DNA of 32,572 nt from Lawsonibacter sp. (GTDB lineage: Bacteria > Bacillota > Clostridia > Oscillospirales > Oscillospiraceae). The stretch covers positions 1-32,572 of the forward strand of contig JAAWCR010000032.1 of assembly GCA_022793355.1 (NCBI GenBank), in the 5' to 3' direction. This document shows, one piece after another, positions 8,707 to 16,896 of this stretch. How positions within the stretch are numbered: the first letter of the stretch is position 1; each line of letters begins with the position of its first letter. The notes beneath the pieces are model-generated. The model saw nothing but the letters and a program-made list of their open reading frames with translations, searched no databases and had not been told where the DNA came from. A program made the position numbers and the translations under genes.

Positions 8707-8743
8707 AATGACGTACCCCCGTTCTGGAGATTTTTTCATTTTT

Positions 8744-8752
8744 ATTATAGCA
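8744..8752 (-). promoter_or_regulatory. Extended -10 promoter (TGCTATAAT) for proC-proB-PARG
   Basis: Minus strand GGTGTGCTATAATAAAAATG upstream of proC. Confidence 0.5.
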
Positions 8753-8793
8753 CACCCGTCAAGTAGGGGCTGCTTGGGACGGCCCCGATATAT

Positions 8794-8818
8794 TTAAGAA
8801 ATCTTAAGAAGTTCTTAA
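8794..8818. promoter_or_regulatory. TTAAG direct/inverted repeat cluster (TTAAGAAATCTTAAGAAGTTCTTAA)
   Basis: TTAAGAA at 8794 and 8804 (10-bp period) and the palindrome TTAAGAA-G-TTCTTAA at 8804-8818, just upstream of the next promoter's -35. Confidence 0.5.
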
Positions 8819-8847
8819 TTGTATTTCTGGCGCATCCACGATATACT
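8819..8847 (+). promoter_or_regulatory. SigA-type promoter TTGTAT-N17-TATACT for the GntR/ABC operon
   Basis: TTGTAT 8819-8824, 17-bp spacer, TATACT 8842-8847. Confidence 0.7.
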
Positions 8848-8850
8848 GCG

Positions 8851-8871
8851 TGTACTAATACAGTTAGTACA
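8851..8871. promoter_or_regulatory. Operator TGTACTAA-N5-TTAGTACA, probable GntR/YtrA site
   Basis: Perfect 8-bp arms overlapping the expected transcription start. Confidence 0.7.
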
Positions 8872-8894
8872 GTATCCGGAAAGGAGGCGCTGTT

Positions 8895-9266
8895 ATGCTG
8901 AACTTAGACTACCGGGACGCCCGGCCCATCTACGAACAAGTAAAAGACGGCCTGCGGCGGCTGATGGTGACAGGAGTGATCCAGGAGGGAGAAAAGCTGC
9001 CCTCGGTGCGTACCATGGCGGGAACGCTGGCCATCAACCCCAACACCATTCAGCGGGCCTACGAGGCCCTGGAGGCAGAGGGGTACGTCTACTCGGTGCC
9101 CGGAAAGGGTTCCTTCGCCGCCCCCAACACAGGGGTAGACGAGGGGCGCAGGAGCGAGCTGTTCCAGACCTTTGACCAGACGGCGGGGGAGCTGCTGTTT
9201 CTGGGGGTCAGCGGCGAGGAGCTTTGGGCCCGAATCCGGGCTTTGGAAGGGGGAGAGGCGCAATGA
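8895..9266 (+). CDS. GntR-family (YtrA-like) transcriptional regulator
   Basis: MLNLDYRDARPIYEQVKDGLRRLMVTGVIQEGEKLPSVRTMAGTLAINPNTIQRAYEALEAEGYVYSVPGKGSFA; short C-terminus. AAGGAGG SD. Confidence 0.92.
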   Translation: MLNLDYRDARPIYEQVKDGLRRLMVTGVIQEGEKLPSVRTMAGTLAINPNTIQRAYEALEAEGYVYSVPGKGSFAAPNTGVDEGRRSELFQTFDQTAGELLFLGVSGEELWARIRALEGGEAQ

Positions 9267-10165
9267 TTAAAGTAAACAACGTGGTCAAAACCTTCGACGG
9301 CTTCCGGGCCCTGGACGGGCTGACCATGACGGCGGAAAAGGGATCCATTTACGGTCTGGTGGGCCCCAACGGAGCGGGAAAATCCACCATCCTGCGGCAC
9401 ATTATGGGCGTCTACCGCCCTGACTCCGGTTCGGTGCTGGTGGATGGGGACCAGGTCTATGAGAATCCGGCGGTCAAGGCCAAAATCACCGCCATTCCCG
9501 ACGAGCTGTATTATTACAACTCCGCCTCCACCCGGGACATGATGCGCTTTTACCGGGGGATGTACCCCAAATTCGACGTGAAGCGGTACGAGGCCCTGGC
9601 CGAGGCCTTCCCTGCGGTGGACGAGAAGTTGCCCATCCGGCGGCTGTCCAAGGGCATGCAGAAGCAGAGCGCCTTCCGGCTGGCCCTGTGCTGTAACCCG
9701 GAGGTGCTGGTGCTGGACGAGCCGGTGGACGGTCTGGACCCGGTGATGCGCCGCCAGGTGTGGACCCTGCTCATGGGGGATGTGGCCCAGCGAGGGACCA
9801 CAGTGCTGGTCTCCTCCCACAATTTGCGGGAGCTGGAGGACGTATGCGACCACGTGGGCATCCTCAGCCATGGCAAGGTGCTGCTGGAGCGGTCCCTCAC
9901 CGACTTGCAGGACAACGTGGTCAAGCTGCAAATCGCCTTCGCCGACGGAAACCTGCCGGAACTGCCCAAGGATTTGAACGTGCTCCACACCGCCCAGATC
10001 AGGCGGGTGTTCACTCTGATTGTCCGGGGGAACCCGGCGGAAATCAAGACCCGAATGGCGGTCTACGCCCCCATTTTGATGGAGGCCCTGCCCCTGACCC
10101 TGGAGGAAATCTTTATCTATGAACTGGGAGGTGAGGACTATGCGGTCCGCGACATCGTACTTTAA
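9263..10165 (+). CDS. ABC transporter ATP-binding protein
   Basis: MIKVNNVVKTFDGFRALDGLTMTAEKGSIYGLVGPNGAGKSTILRHIMG (Walker A), RLSKGMQKQSAF, VLVLDEPVDGLDP. ATGA overlap with the GntR stop. Confidence 0.95.
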   Translation: MIKVNNVVKTFDGFRALDGLTMTAEKGSIYGLVGPNGAGKSTILRHIMGVYRPDSGSVLVDGDQVYENPAVKAKITAIPDELYYYNSASTRDMMRFYRGMYPKFDVKRYEALAEAFPAVDEKLPIRRLSKGMQKQSAFRLALCCNPEVLVLDEPVDGLDPVMRRQVWTLLMGDVAQRGTTVLVSSHNLRELEDVCDHVGILSHGKVLLERSLTDLQDNVVKLQIAFADGNLPELPKDLNVLHTAQIRRVFTLIVRGNPAEIKTRMAVYAPILMEALPLTLEEIFIYELGGEDYAVRDIVL

Positions 10166-12038
10166 CGGTCCCCTCTACCGCAAGACCCTGGCCCGCTTTT
10201 GGCCCCTGTGGGCACTGTGGGGAGTAGGCTGGCTGTTTCTCATCCCGTTGAACATGCTTAACACCTACTTTGACCGCTATGCGTCCACCACCCCGCAGCG
10301 GCGGCTGATGGATATGGCGGCGTACCTCCCCGACATGCTGGCCCCCGGCGTGTTTCTGGCCGCCTTTTTCGCCATCCTGTGCGCCATGGCGGTGTTCGGC
10401 TACCTGTACAACAGCCGCTCCGCCTGTTGGACCCACGCCCTGCCTATGCGCCGGGAGGCCCTGTTTACCACCCAGTATCTGGCGGGGCTCAGCTTCCTGC
10501 TGCTGCCCCAGGCGGCGGTGGCGGTGCTGACAGTGGGGATCGAGCTCTCCTTCCTGCCTATGGAGCACTGGGGCGCGGCCCTGTCCGCTCTGGGGACCTG
10601 GCTGCTGGCCCAGAGCGGGATCTGCCTGTTCTTCTTCTCCTTCGCCGCCTTCTGCGCCATGTTCACCGGCCACATCCTGGCCCTGCCCGCTTTCTACTTT
10701 ATCCTTAACGCCCTAGCGTCGGTGCTCTGGTTCCTGGTGGACGCCCTGCTCAGCGAGTTTTACTTTGGATATGCGGGCATATCCGGAATGCTGGCCGTGA
10801 CGGAGTATCTCACCCCGGTCCGCGCCCTGCAGCAGGCGGTGGACTGGTGGCCGGCCCACCAGGATTCCCCGAGCTATCTCCAGTCTCCAGGCACCATCGC
10901 CGTCTACGCGGCCATCGGGGTGGGGCTGGCCCTGATCGCCCTGTATGTCTACCGCCGCCGGCATGTGGAGACCGCCGGGGATGTGGTGTCCGTCGCCCTG
11001 GTGCGGCCCCTGTTCAAATATGGCGTGGCTTTCTGCTCCGGGCTGGCCCTGGGTATGTTTACCGCCGCTTTCTTCGGCCGGAGCGATCTGCCCGTGCTGA
11101 TTCCCTGCATCCTGTTCTGGACAGTCATCGGCTACTTTGCCGCCGAGATGCTTCTGAAAAAATCCTTCCGGGTGTTCAAGGCCTGGAAGGGCGGGGCGGT
11201 TATGACCGGCGTGATGCTGGCGCTGTGCCTGGTCTGCTTCCTGGACCTGTTCGGCATGGTAGAGCGGGTGCCCAGCCCTGGCCGGGTGGAGTATGTTGAC
11301 GTCACCATTTCTATGGGGTATCCCTACGACAGCGGCGCCAACCTCACCGGGCTGATTCATGACCCCGCTCAAATCGAACGGATTACAGCCCTCCATCAGG
11401 CCATTGTGGACAACCGGGACGACCTGGAATACCGGAGGCACGACTCTGAAGGCGACTATACCTCCGCGTACCTCACCTACCATCTGTCCAACGGCAGCGA
11501 GGTAAGGCGGCGCTACCGCAGCATACCCTTCCACTCCGGTGATACGGACACCCCGGGGACGGTGGCCTATGCCATGGCGCAGCTGACCGGGGACCGGGAG
11601 CTGGTGGCCAAGGCCTATGACTTTGACGGGTTTTTGAGAAACGCCCGGCTCACCTCCGCCTATGTGGAGGCGTACGACAAACACGGGCAGTACGACCGGG
11701 CCTATGTGGAGGACTGGCGCCAGGAGCTGTGGGACGCCATGCGGCAGGATTTTGACGAGGGTACGATTGGCGTGCGCTGGCTCTTTGAGTACAGCGAGGA
11801 ATACAAGGCCAACCGCTACGACGCTGGGCTGTACTTTGTGGCGACGCTGGACAGCGATGAGACCGAGGGTTACACCATGGAGGTGACGCCCGGCTATTCC
11901 TCCGGACCCAAAAGCGAGCCGCAGCAAAGCCTGGGAGTCACCCTCACCCCCAACGCCAGGCGCACCCTGGCCGTGCTGGACCAGACCGGTATCTGGGAGA
12001 AGGGGTATTCCCTGACCCCATCTGGCCAAGGCGACTGA
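10140..12038 (+). CDS. ABC-2-like membrane permease with large C-terminal soluble domain
   Basis: MRSATSYFNGPLYRKTLARFWPLWALWGVGWLFLIPLNMLNTYF; repeated TM segments, then about 230 aa of soluble sequence. Overlaps the ABC gene end. Confidence 0.8.
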   Translation: MRSATSYFNGPLYRKTLARFWPLWALWGVGWLFLIPLNMLNTYFDRYASTTPQRRLMDMAAYLPDMLAPGVFLAAFFAILCAMAVFGYLYNSRSACWTHALPMRREALFTTQYLAGLSFLLLPQAAVAVLTVGIELSFLPMEHWGAALSALGTWLLAQSGICLFFFSFAAFCAMFTGHILALPAFYFILNALASVLWFLVDALLSEFYFGYAGISGMLAVTEYLTPVRALQQAVDWWPAHQDSPSYLQSPGTIAVYAAIGVGLALIALYVYRRRHVETAGDVVSVALVRPLFKYGVAFCSGLALGMFTAAFFGRSDLPVLIPCILFWTVIGYFAAEMLLKKSFRVFKAWKGGAVMTGVMLALCLVCFLDLFGMVERVPSPGRVEYVDVTISMGYPYDSGANLTGLIHDPAQIERITALHQAIVDNRDDLEYRRHDSEGDYTSAYLTYHLSNGSEVRRRYRSIPFHSGDTDTPGTVAYAMAQLTGDRELVAKAYDFDGFLRNARLTSAYVEAYDKHGQYDRAYVEDWRQELWDAMRQDFDEGTIGVRWLFEYSEEYKANRYDAGLYFVATLDSDETEGYTMEVTPGYSSGPKSEPQQSLGVTLTPNARRTLAVLDQTGIWEKGYSLTPSGQGD

Positions 12039-12069
12039 GAGGTTGCGGATTGAAATTTTTTGCAGGAAA

Positions 12070-12107
12070 GCGGCCCCGCCAGGCGTTTGCCGGCGGGGCC
12101 GCGTTTT
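12070..12107 (+). terminator. Terminator between converging permease and ATPase genes
   Basis: GCGGCCCCGCC-AGGCGTTTGCC-GGCGGGGCCGC (11-bp stem) then GTTTTCGATTATTT. Confidence 0.75.
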
Positions 12108-12110
12108 CGA

Positions 12111-14756
12111 TTATTTAACCGCCGTCTCCCGGGGAGCGGGGGCCTCCTCCCGTCCGCGGCCCGAGGCCTTGGCCGCCTCGCAGATGGGGATGGGGGCCAT
12201 GGCCAGGGCCAGAACGGCGCACCACTGGGGCGGGGTCATGGGACTGACGGAGAATACCCCCTGGAGGGGAGGGATGAGCAGGACGGACAGCTGCATAGCC
12301 AGCCCGGCCAGGAAGGCCCGGTTCATGGCCGGGTTGGAGAGGACCCCCTGGGAGAACAGGGAGCGGTCCTCGCTGCGCACATTGAAGGCGTGGAAGAGCT
12401 GGCACAGGGTCAAGGTGGCGAAGGCCATGGTATTGGCCGAGGCACCCTCCAGGCCGGGGACGGCCAGAAGGGTGAAGCCCAGAAAATAGGCCGCCAGGGT
12501 AAGCCCGCCCACCATCAGGCCCTGCCAGGCCAGGCGGAGGGAAAATTTACGGTCGAAGAGCCCGGCGCTGGCGTCTCGGGGATCCGCCTCCATCACCCCC
12601 TCCTCCACCGGCTCCACCCCCAGGGCCAGAGCGGGGAGGGAGTCGGTGACCAGGTTGAGCCAGAGAAGCTGCACCGGAGCCAGGGGCATCTGCCCGAAGC
12701 CCAGGAGGGTGGCGGCAAAAATGGTAAAGATTTCCCCGATGTTGCAGGACAGGAGGTAGTGGATGGCTTTGCGGATGTTGGAGTAGATGCCCCGGCCCTC
12801 CTCAATGGCGGAGACGATGGTGGAAAAGTTGTCGTCGGTGAGAATCATATCCGACGCCCCTTTCGCCACGTCGGTGCCCGCCTTCCCCATGGCACAGCCG
12901 ATGTCGGCGGCCTTCAGGGCGGGGGCGTCGTTGACCCCGTCCCCCGTCATGGCCACCACCTTGCCCCGTTTCTGCCAGGCCTGAACGATACGCAGCTTGT
13001 GTTCGGGGGACACCCGGGCAAAGACGGCAAACTTCTCGATGTCGTGTTCCAGCAGCTCCTGGGGCATAAAGTCCAGCTCCGCGCCGGTGACTGTCCAGTC
13101 GCCGGGGCGGGCGATGTCCAGCTCGCGGGCGACGGCCAGAGCGGTTGCCCTGTGGTCGCCGGTAATCATCACCGGCCGCACCCCGGCCAGATGACACTTG
13201 GCTACCGCGCCCTTTACCTCCGGCCGGGGCGGGTCCATCAGGCCGAAAAGCCCCAGGAAGGTCAGCCCACTCTCCACCATCCGGGGCTCCGGGTTGTCGG
13301 GGAGGGAACGCAGCTCCTTCCAGGCGACGGCGATGACCCGCAGGGCCTTGCCCGCCATCTCCTCGTTGGCGGCCAGGGCTCTGGCCCGGTCGGCGGGGGA
13401 GAGCGGGCCCCTGGGGGTGTGAGTGCACCGGTCCAGCAGCACGTCGGGGGCCCCCTTCACAAAAGCGGTCCAGCCTCCCTCCGGGGTACTGTGTATGGTG
13501 GACATAAGCTTGCGCCCGGAGTCGAAGGGGATGTCGGCCACTCGGGGCAGGCGCTCCAGCTCCCGCCGCTGGTCCACCCCGTCCTGGGCTGCCGCCGTCA
13601 CCAGGGCGCCCTCGGTGGGGTCACCGGCGGCGGTGGGGGCCCCTGCCTTCCACTCCAGCCGGGCGTCGGAGCACAGGGCGCCCGCCAGCATGGCGTCCCG
13701 TCGCCGGGCCCCGGGGGTGAGCCACACCTGCTGTACCGTCATCCGGTTCTGCGTGAGGGTGCCCGTCTTGTCCGAGCAGATCACACCGGCGCAGCCCAAG
13801 GTCTCCACGGCGGGGAGCTTTTTCACGATGGCGTTCCGTCCCGCCAGCCGCTGCACCCCCAGCGCCAGCACAATGGTAACAATGGCAGGCAGGCCCTCCG
13901 GAATGGCGGCTACCGCCAGGGAGACGGCGGTGAGAAACATGTCCAGCATTCCCTTGCCCTGGAACAGCCCTACCCCAAACATGATGGCGCACACGGACAG
14001 GCACAGGAAGGACAGGGACCTGGAGATCTCGGCCATCCGCCGCTGAAGGGGGGTGTCCCCCTCCTGGTTTTCCAGCAGCAGACCGGCAATCTGCCCCATT
14101 TGGGTATCCATTCCAGTGGCTACCACCAGGGCGGAGCCCCGGCCGGCCGTAACAAGGGTGCCGGAGATGAGCATGTTTACCCGGTCGCCCAGGGGGGTGT
14201 CGGCCGGGAGGGCATCAACCGCCTGTTTCTCCACCGGCACCGATTCCCCGGTCATAGCCGACTCGTCGGCCTGGAGGCGGCTGCACTCCAGAATTCTGGC
14301 GTCCGCAGGCACTTGATCCCCCGCCTCCAGGATAATCACGTCCCCCGGGGTCAGGGCGGCGGCGGCGACACGTTTCTGCCGTCCCTCGCGCAGGACACTG
14401 GCCTGGGGGGAGGACATGCGCTGAAGCTCCTCCAGGGCCTGCTGGGCGTGGTCCTCCTGGGTGATGGAGATGACCCCGTTTACCATTACAATGACCAGGA
14501 TAATCGCGCCGTCCAGCCAGTCCTCCCCGCCGCTGGCCGCCAGGGAAATGGCCGCTGCCGCCAGTAGGACCAGAATCATAGGATCCTTCAGCTGGCCCAG
14601 GACGCGGAGGAAAAGGCTGGGCGGGTCCGGTTGAGCCAGCTGGTTTGGGCCGTACTTCTCCAGCCGATGGGCTGCCTCCCGCTCCGTCAGGCCCTGGGGC
14701 CGGCTCTCCAGTTCCTTCAATACCTGCGACAGACGCCGGCTGTGCCAGTCGCCCAT
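12111..14756 (-). CDS. Cation-translocating P-type ATPase (Ca2+/SERCA-like)
   Basis: ICSDKTGTLTQNRMTV phosphorylation motif, AIPEGLPAIVTIVLALG (PEGL), TGDGVNDAPALKAADIG, LLWLNLVTDSLPALALG. Confidence 0.95.
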   Translation of the reverse strand: MGDWHSRRLSQVLKELESRPQGLTEREAAHRLEKYGPNQLAQPDPPSLFLRVLGQLKDPMILVLLAAAAISLAASGGEDWLDGAIILVIVMVNGVISITQEDHAQQALEELQRMSSPQASVLREGRQKRVAAAALTPGDVIILEAGDQVPADARILECSRLQADESAMTGESVPVEKQAVDALPADTPLGDRVNMLISGTLVTAGRGSALVVATGMDTQMGQIAGLLLENQEGDTPLQRRMAEISRSLSFLCLSVCAIMFGVGLFQGKGMLDMFLTAVSLAVAAIPEGLPAIVTIVLALGVQRLAGRNAIVKKLPAVETLGCAGVICSDKTGTLTQNRMTVQQVWLTPGARRRDAMLAGALCSDARLEWKAGAPTAAGDPTEGALVTAAAQDGVDQRRELERLPRVADIPFDSGRKLMSTIHSTPEGGWTAFVKGAPDVLLDRCTHTPRGPLSPADRARALAANEEMAGKALRVIAVAWKELRSLPDNPEPRMVESGLTFLGLFGLMDPPRPEVKGAVAKCHLAGVRPVMITGDHRATALAVARELDIARPGDWTVTGAELDFMPQELLEHDIEKFAVFARVSPEHKLRIVQAWQKRGKVVAMTGDGVNDAPALKAADIGCAMGKAGTDVAKGASDMILTDDNFSTIVSAIEEGRGIYSNIRKAIHYLLSCNIGEIFTIFAATLLGFGQMPLAPVQLLWLNLVTDSLPALALGVEPVEEGVMEADPRDASAGLFDRKFSLRLAWQGLMVGGLTLAAYFLGFTLLAVPGLEGASANTMAFATLTLCQLFHAFNVRSEDRSLFSQGVLSNPAMNRAFLAGLAMQLSVLLIPPLQGVFSVSPMTPPQWCAVLALAMAPIPICEAAKASGRGREEAPAPRETAVK

Positions 14757-14834
14757 ACCACCACGCTCCCTTCCAATTTATTCCAGTATACAGGGAGCCT
14801 GTCCACTTTTTGGGGGAAATCCGTCGAGAAGGCA

Positions 14835-14866
14835 AAATGTTCCGCCAGGGCTCGCCCTGGCGGAAC
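14835..14866 (-). terminator. Terminator after the LTA-synthase-like gene
   Basis: Minus strand GTTCCGCCAGGG-CGAG-CCCTGGCGGAAC (12-bp perfect stem) followed by ATTTTGCC. Confidence 0.75.
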
Positions 14867-14872
14867 ACCTTC

Positions 14873-16720
14873 TCAATTGGACCAGCCGTGACCCAGAACA
14901 CGGTCGTAGGTAATGAGCCGCATGGCTCTGGTGAATTCGGTGACTGCCTGGCCGACAGGCAGCTCCAGGCGGATGTTGTAGTAGGGGACCGCCCGGTAAA
15001 AATCGGCCAGCAGCTCCATATAGGGGGTTGTGGGCATGCCGATGGAGCGAATCAGGGAGTTTAACAGGTTGTAGTCGGAAATTTGGTTGTCCCTGTGGCC
15101 GGGCAGGAGCCCGCCGCTCAGCTCCCGGTTGGAGTAGATCAGGAAGGGGGTGGAGTAGAGCTTCTGCCGCTCCTCGCTGGTGAGGCCGTCGCCGGTGTTC
15201 ACAAAGCCCGTCTCGTTGTAGGCCATGTAGTTGGGCCCCAGGGTGGGCAGATGGTCGCCGAAGAACAGCAGCACAGTGGGCCGCTCCCGCTGGTCAATCC
15301 AACCGGCTAAATTCCCCAGCATCTGGTCCGCGTCATAGAGTCCCTGGGTGTAGGTGCTCAGGGCGGTGTGGGCGGGCTGGGACAGGGCAGGGCAGTCCAC
15401 GGAGATGAGAATCTCCTCCTCGGGCAGGGCGGTGTAGGGCTGGTGGTTCTCCATGGTGATGGTAAAGAGGAAGGCGGGGCCCTCCTGCCGGTCCATCAGG
15501 TCTTTCATAACCTGAGCAGTAGACTGGTCGGAGACGTACCCCCGTCTGCTGACCACCTCAGTGAGCTCGTACATATCGGGCTCGCTGTAAAAATCGTCAA
15601 AGCCCAGGTGGGGGTAGGCGGTGTTTCGGGAGTAGAACTTCTCGTTGTAGGGATGGAGGGCCAGGGCGGTGTAGCCCGCCTCCTTGAAATGGGAGATGTA
15701 AGAGGGCAGCTCCTTTGTGACAAACCAGTAGGGGGTGGTGACGTTGGGGAGATAGTCGGTGGTTAGGCCGGTGAGGAGGGCGAATTCCGGCCGGACGGTG
15801 CCGCCGCCCAGGGCGGTGGTGTACAGCATGCCGCTGTAGCAGCCGGGGCTGTCCAGAAGGCGGTCGTAGTTGGTTAGGGGATTTTCGGAGAAGGACACGC
15901 CGGGCAGGATGCGGGGGTCAAAAAAGCTCTCGCTGAGGACCACCACCACATCGAAGGCCTCCGCCCCGGGAGCGGCGGGGCCGGCGGGATAGGAGGCCAG
16001 CAGCTGCTCCAGGTTCTGCTGGCTGTAGCCCTCCGGGGGGCTGACCCGCATACCCAGGACGTTGACGGTAAATGCGCCCACAAAGCCGTTGGCGTCGTAG
16101 TTGGAGCTTTGAAGGGCGGAGTCGAAGCTGGACATGCCGAAGCGGTTGAGAAGGCGCTCCGCCTTGGCGGGGGTACAGGTGGCCGCATAGGCGGCCAGCA
16201 CCAGAAGGGCCGCGGCGGACCACCGCCACAGGAAGGGCCGGGGCAGGCTGGTGGACAGAAGCCAAAAGCCCAGAATCCACAGCAGGATAACAGCCGCCCC
16301 CAGCCAGAACCAGCGGGGCGCATTGCCGCTGACGAAGGAGGTCAAATCGCCCGCCTGGGAGACCATGGCCAGGTCCTGGGGATAGAAATTATCCCCGTTG
16401 AGGGCCGCTTTCATGTAGTTTACATAGGCGCAGACGAGAGATAAGCCGCCAAAGGCCAGCGCGGACAGCCAGGCCCGGCGAAGGACCAAAGTCAGAACGC
16501 AAAACAGAAACAGGACCACCAGAATTTCAAACCGGGTGGGATTTGGAAACCGTTCCCAGTGCTCCTGTAAACGGTGCAAATTTGCCCCGTAGTTCATATA
16601 GTCCATCACAAACAGGCAGAACAGAGGGAAGCAGGGGAGGCTGAGCCAGGCCATAACCCGCAGCGGCACACACTGACGCAGGAGGGACAGGAGAGAGCGG
16701 GGAGAGAGGGAAGCGCCCAT
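14873..16720 (-). CDS. LTA synthase family sulfatase (membrane phosphoglycerol transferase-like)
   Basis: N-terminal TM helices; VVVLSESFFDPRILPGVSFSENPLTNYDRLL...GGGTVRPEFALLTGL...LLFFGDHLPTLGPN. Start at the ATG with upstream AAAGGA; longer ORF starts at 16756. Confidence 0.88.
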   Translation of the reverse strand: MGASLSPRSLLSLLRQCVPLRVMAWLSLPCFPLFCLFVMDYMNYGANLHRLQEHWERFPNPTRFEILVVLFLFCVLTLVLRRAWLSALAFGGLSLVCAYVNYMKAALNGDNFYPQDLAMVSQAGDLTSFVSGNAPRWFWLGAAVILLWILGFWLLSTSLPRPFLWRWSAAALLVLAAYAATCTPAKAERLLNRFGMSSFDSALQSSNYDANGFVGAFTVNVLGMRVSPPEGYSQQNLEQLLASYPAGPAAPGAEAFDVVVVLSESFFDPRILPGVSFSENPLTNYDRLLDSPGCYSGMLYTTALGGGTVRPEFALLTGLTTDYLPNVTTPYWFVTKELPSYISHFKEAGYTALALHPYNEKFYSRNTAYPHLGFDDFYSEPDMYELTEVVSRRGYVSDQSTAQVMKDLMDRQEGPAFLFTITMENHQPYTALPEEEILISVDCPALSQPAHTALSTYTQGLYDADQMLGNLAGWIDQRERPTVLLFFGDHLPTLGPNYMAYNETGFVNTGDGLTSEERQKLYSTPFLIYSNRELSGGLLPGHRDNQISDYNLLNSLIRSIGMPTTPYMELLADFYRAVPYYNIRLELPVGQAVTEFTRAMRLITYDRVLGHGWSN

Positions 16721-16768
16721 ATGTAAGAGTCCTTTCTGAATAGTTTTTGTCAGCATATAGTCAAATAG

Positions 16769-16797
16769 CTTGAACGGAATCAGAGATTCGTTTCAAG
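16769..16797 (-). promoter_or_regulatory. Imperfect dyad in the LTA-synthase-like gene 5' leader
   Basis: CTTGAACGGAATC-AGA-GATTCGTTTCAAG, 13-bp arms with 2 mismatched positions, beginning about +1. Confidence 0.45.
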
Positions 16798-16804
16798 AGG
16801 CTTG

Positions 16805-16813
16805 ATTATAGCA
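16805..16813 (-). promoter_or_regulatory. Extended -10 promoter (TGCTATAAT) for the LTA-synthase-like gene
   Basis: Minus strand TTTGTGCTATAATCAAG. Confidence 0.5.
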
Positions 16814-16821
16814 CAAATTCG

Positions 16822-16861
16822 ACAAAAAAGAAAGAGGGAACTGGCATGATGCTCCCTCTTT
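16822..16861 (-). terminator. Terminator after glyS
   Basis: Minus strand AAAGAGGGA-GCATCATGCCAGT-TCCCTCTTT followed by CTTTTTTGTC. Confidence 0.8.
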
Positions 16862-16896
16862 CCATTATTTTTTTATTAAATTTGTCTGAATTCTCC

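Noticed and set aside
10713-12029. 438-aa minus-strand ORF opposite the ABC permease
   Set aside because: Antisense frame with G/H/Q-rich translation; permease strand has RBS, operon context and TM pattern.
12060-14567. 835-aa plus-strand ORF antisense to the P-type ATPase
   Set aside because: Low-complexity G/H/Q/P-rich translation typical of antisense frames in high-GC DNA; the minus strand encodes an unmistakable P-type ATPase.
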